In this document: in pieces, positions 48,801 to 60,600 of the stretch
How positions within the stretch are numbered: position 1 is the first letter of the stretch
Layout of the letters: every line of letters starts with the position of its first letter
Source of the DNA: Cannabis sativa
Lineage: Eukaryota; Streptophyta; Magnoliopsida; Rosales; Cannabaceae
DNA: 64,000 nucleotides
Direction: 5' to 3'
Assembly: GCF_029168945.1 (NCBI RefSeq)
Contig: NC_083603.1
Coordinates: 39,556,396 to 39,620,395, forward strand
Program-made: the position numbers and the translations under genes
Notes under the pieces: generated by a model
Databases searched by the model: none
What the model was told of the DNA's origin: nothing
Seen by the model: only the letters and a program-made list of their open reading frames with translations

Positions 48801-50262
48801 TATGGACCCCGATCTGGGTCTAGGTTCGGGTCAAGGTCAAAGTTGGGGTCCCGAGTGCGGGTCAAAGTTTGGGTCTGGGTCAGGATCTCGGTCTAGATCT
48901 AGGTAAAGCATTTCGATCCCAGTCTTGGTATTGTGCGAGTCCAGGTTTGTATCCGGATCTCTATCTAGGTCCAAGTCTGTGTTTGGGATCATCTCCCAGA
49001 TTTAGGTCCAGGTCTGGGTCTCAGTTCCGGTCTGGGTACACGACCGTGTCCGGCGCTGAGTTCCAATCTCGCCTTGGGTCCGAGGCTAGGTCTCGTGTTC
49101 GGCTCTAGGTCCGTGTCCCGGCCCCGGTCACGGTCCTAGTCTTCTTCTAGTGGTCTTCGTTCGGCGATTCTTGTTCAGGTTCTATATTTGGGTCCCAGGT
49201 CTAAGTCTAGGTTGGGGTTCGGTTCTTCGTCTGGGTTCTCGTCCTTGTCTGAGTCCCAGATCTAGACATCGACTACTGGTCTGTTCCAGGCCACGTTACC
49301 CGAATCCCCAGTAAAGATCTAGATCATCGTCACGGTCTCGGCTCGATTCGGTGCGCTCTCAGGTCCCATTTCAAAGTTTGGGTTCGAGATAAAGAATGGG
49401 ATGCGGTTCTAGGTCCCGACCCTGGTTCTGTGTCCCTAGTCTGGTTCCATGTTTGGGTCTGAGTTCAGGTTCGGGTTCGGCTCCCCAGTCCAGGTTTGGG
49501 TTGGGATTCGGTTCCGGCTCCCAATTCGGGTCCATGTCTTATTTGGAGTCCGGGTCCTCGTCCAGTTACGATTTTGGATCTAGGTCCAATTTCAGTTATG
49601 ATTCCCAGTCCAAGTCCTGGTTCTAGTCCCGGACAACTTCCGGTTTTGGTTCCAATTTTTTGTCACAGGGTAAGGTTCGGGTCCACTTTTGGGTTTGGGA
49701 CTGGGTTCACGTCTGGGTGTGGGTTGGGGTCCCTGTCAGGGTTCGGGTTCAGGGCTTGGTCCCAAATCCAGACACCGACTGCGGGTTTTGTCCAAGCCCT
49801 GGGTCCAGATCCGGATCCCGATCTCGGGTCCCAGTCTGGTTCCATTTTTGTTGCCGGGTCACGAGCTGGGTCGTAGGTTCAAGTTCAGGGTGCGGGTCCC
49901 AGAGTAGGACGAGAACCCAGACGAAGAACCAAACTGGGTATTGGTCCGAGTCCAGGTTTATATTCGGATCCCTATCTAGGTCCAAGTCTGTGTTTGGGAT
50001 CATCTCCCAGATTTAGGTCCAGGTCCACGTCTCAGTTCTGTTTTGGGTACACGACTGTGTCCGGGCCCGAGTTCCAGTCTCAATTTGGGTCTGAGGCTAG
50101 GTCTGTGTTCAGTTCTAGGTCTGGGTCCGAGTGTTGGTCACGGTCCTAGTCTTGTTCTAGGGTCCTGGTTCGACGATTCTTGTTCAGGTCCGGGTTTGGT
50201 TCCTCGTCTGGGTTCTGGTCCTAGTCTGAGTCCAAGATCTAGACACCGACTATTGGTCTAAC
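45807..50262 (+). repeat. Hexamer-based satellite, block 9 (G/T-rich on +)
   Basis: Forward satellite with anchors near 46035, 46615, 47740, 49265 and 50240. The 45.81-47.64 kb part matches 13.67-15.42 kb. It is heavily marked by altered CAG/CTG patches (about 45828-45850, 47375-47540, 48015-48290, 49067-49130 and 49330-49365). A micro-inversion lies near 49900-49934. It ends at an orientation switch at 50262. Confidence 0.94.
49900..49934 (-). repeat. Micro-inversion inside forward satellite
   Basis: About 35 bp read in the opposite sense to everything around them. Their reverse complement, with GTTTGGTTCTTCGTCTGGG, is a standard piece of the unit just upstream of the GACACCGACTACT anchor. 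The flanking satellite is forward on both sides. Confidence 0.7.
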
Positions 50263-53200
50263 TGGGACTGGAACTAGGACTTGGACTTGGAATCATAAAT
50301 GAAATTGGACCTAGATCCAGAACCGTAACCAGACCAAGACCCGGACTCCAAATCAGACCTAAACCCGAATTGGGAGACAGACCCGGATCCCCACCCAAAC
50401 CTGGACTCGGGACACGAACCCGAACCTAAAATTACACCCAATCATGGAACCAGACTAGGGAAATGTAACTGTGGTCATGACCTAGAATCGCACCACATTC
50501 TTGATCCCGAACCCAAACTCAGAAATGGGACTTGGGACGTGAATTAGAACCAGACCGAGACCCGTGACAGTGATTCAGATATTGGTATTCGGGTGAAGGG
50601 GCCTGGAACAGACTAGTAGTCGGTGTCTAGATTTGGGACTTAGATTAGGACCAAACCAAGACTAAGAACCAAACCCGAACCCAGACGTAGACCTGGGACC
50701 TAAAATTATAATCTGAATAAGAATCGCCCAACAAATACACTTAAACAAGACTAGGACCGTGACCAAGACCTGGACCCCGACGTAGAACCGAACACAGACC
50801 TAACCTCAGACCCAAACTGAGACTGGAACTCGGGCCCAGACACGGTTGTGTACGTAGAGCGAAACTGAGACCCAGTCCTGGACCTAAATCTGGGACCCGA
50901 TCCCAAACACAGACTTGGACCTAGATAGGGATCTGGATAAGAACCTGGACTCGGACCAAGACCCAGACTGGGATCGAAATGGTTCACTTGGATCTAGACC
51001 TAGATCTTGACCCAGACCCAAACTTTGACCCGCACTCGAGACCCCAAGGTTGACCTGGACCCGAACCTAGACCAAGATCGGGGTCCAGACCTGGACACAA
51101 AACCCGGACAAAGACTTGGACCCGAACTCAAACCCACACGTAGAATCAGACCCAAAGCTAGACCCGGACCCAGACTCAAACTCGAACCCTGTCCAGGATC
51201 AGAACCAAGGACTTATGCCTAGAACTGAATCCAGACTCAGATCGGGATTGGAACTTGGGACTTGGACCAACCCTTGGCCACCCAGGACGCGAACCCACAC
51301 CCGGAGCCTGATTTGGACCTAGACTGAAATTCAGACCCAAACCCAAACTCAGACCAGGACTCGAACTCCGACCCGACTCAAACCCAAACTCGAACTCAGA
51401 ATCGTAAATGGAACTAGAACTTAACTAGGACCAGGACCAGGACCTAAACCCAAACCCGAACCCAGATCAAAACCCAGACAGAGACCTAAACCCGAACCGA
51501 GACTAGGACTCGAAACCGAACCTAGACCGGACCCAAACCCACAGAATAACTGGGACTTGGACCCAGAATAAGGATAGGGACTTGGGAAACATAACTAGGA
51601 CCGGGTCCTAGTACCCGACCCAGACTCGAACTTGAACATAGGACCCAGCACGTGAGTTGAGACCAGAAATGGAACCGCACTGGGACCTGAGATTGGTATC
51701 CAGATCTGGACCCACGTCTTGGATAAAACCCGTAGTCTGTGTCTGGATTTGGGACCCTGCCCTGGACACGAACCCTGACGAGGACCCGAACCCACACCCA
51801 GACCTGAACCAAGTCCCAAACCCAAAAGTGGACCTGAACCCGTAACCTGTGACCCAAAATTGGAACCAAAACCTGAAGTTGACCCGGACTGGAACGAGGA
51901 CTTGGACTAGGAATCATAACTGAAATTGGACCTAGATCAAGAACCATAACCGGACCAGGACCCGGACTCCAAATAAGACCTAGACCCGAATTAGGAGCCG
52001 GACCCGATTCCAAACCTAAACCTGGACTCAGGACCCGAACCCGAACCTGAACTCAGACTCAAACATGGAACCATACTAGGGACACAGAACCAGGGTCGGG
52101 ACCTAGAACCGCACCCTAGTCTTGATCCCGAACCCAAACTCAGAAATGGGACTTGGGACCTGAACCAGAACCAGACCGAGAGCCATGACAGTGATCGAGA
52201 TCTTCACTTAGGATTCGGGTAAAGGGGCCCGGAATGTACCATTAGCTCTGTCTAGATCTAGGACTCAGAATAGGACCAGAATCCAGACGAAGATCCAAAC
52301 CCGAACCCAGACCTAGACCTGTGACCCAAAATTAGAACCTGATTAAGAATCGCTGAACCAAGACCCTAGAACAAGACTAGGATCGTGACCATGACCTGCA
52401 CCCAGACGTAGAACCGAACACAGACCTAGCCTCAGACCCAAACTGAGACTGGAACTCGGGCGCGGACACGGTCGTGTACCCAGACCGGAAATGAGACCCA
52501 AACCTGGACCTAAATCTTTGACCCGATCCCAAACACAGACTTGGACCTAGATAGGGATCCGGATAAGAACCTGGACTCGGACCAAGACCCAGACTGGGAT
52601 CGAAATGCTGGACCTACATCTGGACCGAGATCCTTACCCCGACCCAAACTTGGACCCGCACTCAGGACCCCATCTTGGACCTAGACCCGAACCTAGAACC
52701 AAATCGAGCTCCACACCTGGACACAAACCCGAACACAGACTCGGACCCGAACTCAAACCCACATCTAGAATCGGACCCAAACCAAAACCAGATCGTAACA
52801 AAGGACTCGTACCCAGAATCGAATCCGTACCTCAGACGGATTGGAACTTGGGACTTTGGCCCAACCTAGACCAAGACCCAGAACGCGAACCCACACCCGG
52901 AGCCTGATCTGGACCTAGACTGAAATCCATACAGAATCCAAAGTCGACTCGTAACTCGAACTCTGATCTGAACTCAAACTTAAACTCGAACTAAGAATCG
53001 CTAATGGAACCAAACAAGGAACAAGACTAGGGACACAGAACTAGGGTCAGGACCTAGAACCGCACCCCAGTCTCGATCCCGAACCCAAACTCAGAAATGC
53101 GACCTATGACCTGAACCTGAACCAAACCGAGACAAGTGACAGTGATCCAGATCTTGACTTAGGATTCGGGTAACGGGAGCTGGAATGTACCAAGCAGTCG

Positions 53201-56200
53201 ATGTCTAGATTTGGGACTCAGATTAGGACCAGAACCCAGACGAAGAACCAAACCCGAACCCAAACCTAGACCTGGGAGCAAAAATAAGAACTTAAACAAG
53301 AATTGTCAAACCAGGACCCTAGAACAAGACTAAGACCGTGACCAGGACCCGAACCCAGACCTAGAACCAAACACGTACCAGCCTCGCACGCAAACCGAGA
53401 CTTGAACTCGGCCCGACATGATCGTGTACCTGCACTGCACTGAGACCCGACCCGCACCTAAATCCGGGACCCGATCCCAAACACGTACTTGAACCTAGAT
53501 AGGATCCGTATACTTACCTAGACTCGACTCAAGACCTGCACCGGATCGAAATGTTGGACCTACATCTGGACCGAGATCCTGACCCACACCCAAACTTGGA
53601 CCGGCACTAGGGACCCCAACTTGGACTTGGACCCGAACCTAGACCCACATCGGGGTTTAGACCTAGACACAAACCTGGACACAGACTCGGACCTGAACTC
53701 AAACCCACACCTTGAATCAGACCCAAAGCTAGACCCGGACCCGAACCCAAACTCGAACCCAGACAAGGATAAGAACTAAGGACTTAGACCCAGAACTGAA
53801 TCCAGACTCAGATTTGGATTGGAACTTGGGACTCGGACCCAACATACACCAAGACCCAGGACGGGAACCCACACCCGGAGCCTGATTTGGACCTAGACTG
53901 AAATCCAGACCCGAACCAAAACTCAGACGAGGACTCGAACTAGGAAAGAGACCTAGTACATGACAGGGACTCGAACTTGAACCTAGGACCCAGCTCGTGA
54001 CCCGGCACCAGAAATGGAACAACACTAGGACCCGAGATTGGGATCCGGATCTGGACCCAGGGCTTGGACAAAACCCGTAGTTAGTTTCTGGATTTAGGAC
54101 GCAGCCCTGGACACGAACCCTGACGAGGACCCGGACCTAAACAATATCCCAAACCCAAAAGTGGACAAGAACCCGTACCCTGTGACCGGAAATTGGAACC
54201 AAAACTGGAAGTTGACCGGGACTGGAACTAGCACTTGGACTTGGAATCAAAATTGAAATTGGACCTAGATCTAGAGCCGTAACAGGACAAGGACCCGAAC
54301 TCCAAATCCGACTTAGACCCGAATTGGGAGCCGGACCCGGATCCCCACCCAAACCTGGACTCGGGACCCGAACCCGAACCTGAACTCAAACCCAAACATG
54401 GAACAAGACTAGGGACACAGAACCAGGGTCCGGACCTAGAACCGCACCCCAGTGTCGATCTTGAACCCAAACTGAGAAACGGGACCTGGGACCTGAACCA
54501 GAACCAGACCGACACCCGTGACAATGATCCAGATCTTGACTCGGGATTCGCGTAACGGGGCCTGCAATCGTACCGCAGGCCCGTGTCTAGATCTGGGACT
54601 CAGACTAGGACCAAAACACAGACGAAGAACTAAACCCGAACCAAGACCTAGACCTGGTACCCAAAATTAGAACCTGAACAAGAATAGCCGAACAAGGACC
54701 CTAGAACAAGATTAGGACCGTGACAAGGACCCGGACCCAGACGTAGAACCGAACACAGACATAACCTCAGATCCCAACAGAGACGTGAACTCGGTCTTGG
54801 ACACGGTCGTGTACCAAGACCTGAACTGAGACCTGGACCTGGACCTAAATTTGGGACACGATCCCAAACACAGACTTGGACATAGATAGGGATTTGGATA
54901 TGAACCTGGAGATGGACCAAGACCAAGACTGGGATCGAAATGCTGGACCTAGATCTGGACCGAGATCCTGACGAAGAACCAAACTTGGACCCGCACTCGG
55001 ACCCAAAATTGGACCTTGACCCTTACCTAGAGCCCGATCAGGGTACAGACCTGGACACAAACACGGACACAGACTCCGACCCGAACTCAAACCCGCACCT
55101 AGAATCAGACCAAAAGTTAGACCTTGACCTGGACCCAAACTCTAACCCAAACCAGGATCAGAACCAAGGATTTAGACCCAGAACTTAATCCAGACTCAGA
55201 TCGGGATTGGAACTTGGGACTCAGACCCAACCTAGACCAAGACCCAGGACGCGAACCCACACCCGGTGCCTGATCTGGACCTAGACTAAAATCCGGACCC
55301 AAACCCAAACTCGGACCAGGACTCTCACTCCGACCGAACTTAAACCCAAACTTGAATAAAGAATCGCAAATGGAACTAGAACCGAAGTAGGACTAGGAAT
55401 AGGACCGGACCTAAACCCAAACCCGAACCGAGATCAAAACCCAGACAGAGACCTAAACCCGAACCGAGACTAGGACTTGAACCCGAACCTAGACCGAGAC
55501 ACAAACCCACACAATAACCGGGACCTGGATCTAGAATCAGGATAGAGACCTGGGAAACAGAACTAGGACCGGGATATAGTACCCGACCAAGACCCGGCAC
55601 AAGAAATGGAACCAGACAGGGACTCGAGATTGGGATCCAGATTTGGAACCAGGGCTTGGACAAAACCTGTAGTCGGTGTCTGGATTTGGAACCCAACCCT
55701 GGACCAGAACATTGACAAGGATCCGAACCCTTACTCGGACAGGAACCCAGTCCCAAACACAAAAGTGGACCCGAGCCCCTACCCTGTGACCCAAAATCCG
55801 AAACCGGAAGTTGACCGGGACTGGAACTAGGACTTGGACTTGGAAACATAACTGAAGTTGAACCTAGATCTTAAACCGTAACCGAACCAGGACCCGGACT
55901 CCAAATTAGACCTAGACCCGAATAGGGAATCGGACCCGGATCGCAAGCCCAACCTGGACTCGAGACCCGAACCCGAACATGAACTCAGACCCAAACATGG
56001 AACCAGACTATGACACAGAACCAGGGTCCGGACCTAGAACCGCACCCCAGTCTCGATCTCGAACCCAAACTCAGAAATGGGACCTGGGACCTAAACTAGA
56101 ACCAGACCGAGACCCGTGACAGTGATCGAGATCTTGACTCGGGATTCGTGTAACGGGGCCTCGAACAGACCAGTAGTCTGTGTCTAGATCTGGGACTTAG

Positions 56201-59200
56201 ACTAGGACCAGAACACAGACAAAGAGCTAAACCCGAACCCAGACCTAGACCTTGGACCAAAAATTAGAATCTAAAAAATAGTCGCCGAACAAGGACCCTA
56301 GAACAAGACTAGGACCGTGACCAGGACCCGGACCCAGACGTAGAATCGAACACAGACATAACCTTAGACCCCAACTGAGACTGGAACTCGGGCTCGGACA
56401 CAGTCGTGTACCCAGACCGAAACTGAGACCTGGACCTGGACCTAAATCTGGGAACGATCCCAAACACAGAATTGGATCTAGATAGGGATTGGAATATGAA
56501 CCTGGAGATGGACCAAGACCAAGACTGTGATCGAAATGCTGGACCTAGGTCTGGACCGAGATCTTGACGAAGAACCAAACTTGGACCCGCACTCGGACCC
56601 AAACTTGGACCTTGACACTTACCTAGAGCCAGACCGTGGTCCAGACCCGGACACAAACACGGACACAGACTCCGACTCGAACTCAAACCCGCACCTAGAA
56701 TCAGACCCAAAGTTAGACCTTGACCCGGACCCAAACTCTAACCCGTGCATCAGATCAGAACCAAGGAATTAGACCCTGAACTGAATCCAGACTCAGATCG
56801 GGATTGGAACTTGGGACTCAGACCCAACCTAGACATAGACCCATGACGCGAACCCACACCCGGAGCCTGATCTGGACCTAGACTAAAATCCATACCCGAA
56901 CCCAAACTCAGACCAGGACTCGAACTCCGACCAAACTCAAACCCAAACTCGAACAAACACTCGCAAATGGAACTAGAACCAAACTAGGACTAGGACTAGG
57001 ACCAGGACCTAAACCCAAAGCCGAACCGAGATCAAAACCAAGACAGAGACCTGAACCCGAATCGAGACTAGGACTCGAACTTGAACCTAGACCGAGACAC
57101 AAACCCACACAATAACCGGGACCTGGATCCAGAATAAGGATAAAGACTCGGGAAACGTAACTAGGACCGGGACATAGTACCCGACCCAGACCCGAACTTG
57201 AACCTAGGACCTAGCTCGTGACCCGGACAAGAAATTGAACCAGACTGGTACCCGAGATTGGGATCCAGATCTGGACCCAGGTCTTGAACAAAACTTGTAG
57301 TCGGTGTCTGGATTAGGAACCCAACTCGTGACCCAAACCCTGACAAGGATCCGAACCCTCGCTCGGACATGAACCCAGTCCCAAACACAAAAGTGGACCA
57401 GAGCGCGTACCCTGTCACCCAAAATGGGAACCAAAACCGGAAGTTGACCGGGACTGGAACTAGGACTTGGACTTGGAAACATAACTAAAATTGGACCTAG
57501 ATCTTGAACCGTAACTGAACCAGGACCTGGACTCCAAATCAGACCTAGACCCGAATTGGGAATCAGACCCGGATCCCAACCCAAACCTGGACTCGGGAAC
57601 CGAACACGAACATGAACTCAGACCCAAACATGGAACCAGACTATGAACACAAAACCAGGGTCCGGATCTAGAACCGCACCCCAGTCTCGATCTCGAACCC
57701 AAACTCAGAAAAGGGACCTGGGACCTGAACCAGAACCTGAGCGAGAGCCGTGACAAAGGATCCGCATCTTGACACGGATTCAAGTAACGGGCTCGGAATG
57801 CACCACTAGTCTGTGTCTAGATCTAGGACTCAGACTAGGACCAGAACCCAGGCGAAGAACCAAACCCGAACCCAGACCTAGACCTGGGACCCAAAATTAG
57901 AACCTGAACAAGAATCGCCGAACCAGGACCCTAGAACAAGACAACGTGATGAGGACCCGGACCCAAACGTGGAACCGAACACAGACATGCCTCAGACCCA
58001 AACTGAGACTGGAACTCGGGCCCGGACACGGTCCTGTACCCAGACCGGAACATAGACCTAGACTTTGACCGAAATCTAGGACCCGATCCACAACAAAGAC
58101 TTGGACCTAGATAGGGATCCGGATACGAACCTGGACTCGGACCAAGACCCAGACTGGGATCGAAATGGTGGACCTAGATATGGATCGAGATCCTGACCAA
58201 GACCCAAACTTGAACCCGCACACGGGACCTGAACTTGCACCTGGACTCGAACATAGACTTAGATCGGGGGTCCAGACCTGGACACAAACAAGGACACAGA
58301 CTCCGACCCGAACTCAAATTCACACCTAGAATCAGACCCAAAGTTAGCCCAAGACCCGGACCCAAACTCGAACCCAGATTAGGTTCAGAACCAAAAACTT
58401 AGACCAAGAACTGAATCCAGACTCAGATCGGGATTGGAACTTGGGACTGAGACCAAACCTAGACAAAGACCCAGGACGCGAACTCCGACACGAACTCAGA
58501 CCCAAACACGAACTAAGAATGGCAAATGGAACTAGGACTAGGACCAGGACCAGGACCTAAACCCAAACCCGAACCCAGATCAAAACCCAGACAGAGACCT
58601 AAACCCAAACCGAGACTAGGACTCGAACTCGAACATAGACCCAAACCCACACAATAACCGGGACCTGGATCTAGAATCAGGATAGGGACCTAGGAAATAG
58701 AACTAGGACCGGGACATAGTACCCGACCCAAACCCGAGCTTGAACTTAGGACCAAGCTCGTGACCCGGCACAAGAAATGGAACCAGAGTGGGACTTGAGA
58801 TTGGGATCCAGATTCTGACCCAGGGCTTGGACAACACCTGTAGTCGGTGTTTGGATTCGGGACCCAACTCTGGACCCGAACCCTGACAAGGACTCGAACC
58901 CTCACTCAGACCTGAACCCAGTCCCACACCCAAAAGTGGACCCGAACCCGTACCCTGTCACCCAAAATTGGAACCAAAACCGGAAGTTGATCGGGACTGG
59001 AACTAGGACTTGGACTTTGAATCATAACTGAAATTGGACCTAGATGTCGAACCATAACCGGGCCAGGACCCAGACTCCAAATCAGACGTAGACCTAAATT
59101 GGGAGTCGGACCCGATCCCAACCCAAACCTGGACTTGGGACCCGAACCCGAAACTGAACTCAGACCCAAACATGGAACCAGACTAGGGACACGTAACTGT

Positions 59201-60600
59201 GGTCCGACCTTGAACCGCACCCCAGTCTCGATCCCAAACCCAAACTCAAAAATGGGACCTGGGACCTGAACCAGAACCAGACCGAGACCAGTGACAGTGA
59301 TCCAGATCTTGACTCGAGATTTCGGTAACGAGGCCTAGAACAGACTAGTGCTCAGTGTCTAGATCTGGGACTCAGACTAGGACCAGAACCGAGGCGAAGA
59401 AACAAACCCGAACCCAGACTTAGACCTGGGACCCAAAATTAGAACCTGAACAAGGATCGCAGAACCAGGACGCTAGAACAAGACAAGGAACGTGACCAGG
59501 ACCCGGACCCAGGACTAGAACCGAACACAGACCTAGCCTCAGACCCAAACTGAGACTGGATCTCGGGCCCAGACAAGGTTGTGTACCCAGACGGAAACTG
59601 AGACCCGGACTTGGACCTAAATCTGGGACCCGATCCCCAACACAGACTTCGACCTAGATACGGATCCGGATACGAACTTGGACTCTGACCAAGAACCAGA
59701 CTGGGAACGAAATGCTGGACCTAGATCTGTACCGAGATGCTGACCAAGACCCAAACTTGGACCTGCACTCGGGACCCGAACTTGGACCTGGACCCGAACC
59801 TAGACCCATATCAGGGTCCAGACCTGGACACAAACACAGACACAGACTCCGACGCGAACTGAAACCCACACCAAGAATTAGACGCAAAGCTAGACCCGGA
59901 CAAGGACAAAAACTCGAACCCACACCAGGAGCAGAACCAAGGACTTAGACCTGCACGTAATCCGCACTCAAATCGGGATTGGAACTTGGGACTCTGACCC
60001 TACCTAGACCAAGACCCAGGATGCGATCCCACACCCGGAGCTTGATCTGGACTTAGTCTGAAATCTGGACACGAACCCACACCAAGACCAGGACTCGAAC
60101 TCCGACCCGAACTCAAACCCAAACTCAAAGTAAGAATCGCAAATGGAACTAGAATCGAACTAGCACTAGGACCAGGTCGAGGAGCTAAACCCAAACCCGA
60201 ACCCAGATCAAAACCCAGACAGGGATCTAAACCCAAACCGAGACTAGGACTCGAACCCGAACCATAACATGGAACTAGACTAGGGACACAAAACCAGGGT
60301 TGGGACCTAGAACCGCACCCCAGTCTCAATCCTGAACCCAAACTCAGAAATGGGACTTGGGATCTAAACCAGAACTAGACCGAGACCCGTGACTGTGATC
60401 AAGATCTTGACTCGGGATTCAGGTTACGAGGCTTGGAACAGACTAGTAGTCGGTGTCTAGATTTGGAACTCAGACTAGGACTAGAACCAAGACGAAGAAC
60501 CAAACCCGAACCCAGACCTAGACCTGGGACCCAAAATTAGTACCTGACAAGGAATCGCTGAACCAGGACCCTAGAACAAGACTAGGACCATGACTATTAC
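50263..60600 (-). repeat. Right arm of large inverted duplication
   Basis: The segment mirrors about 21.4-32.35 kb around an axis near 41.3 kb. It lacks the hAT-like insert found in the left arm, and anchor spacings differ at two places (1590 and 1635 bp here against 1445 and 2160 bp), showing indels since duplication. The inner boundary is sharp at 50262. The outer boundary is approximate, with matching variants still seen near 60.6 kb. Confidence 0.85.
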
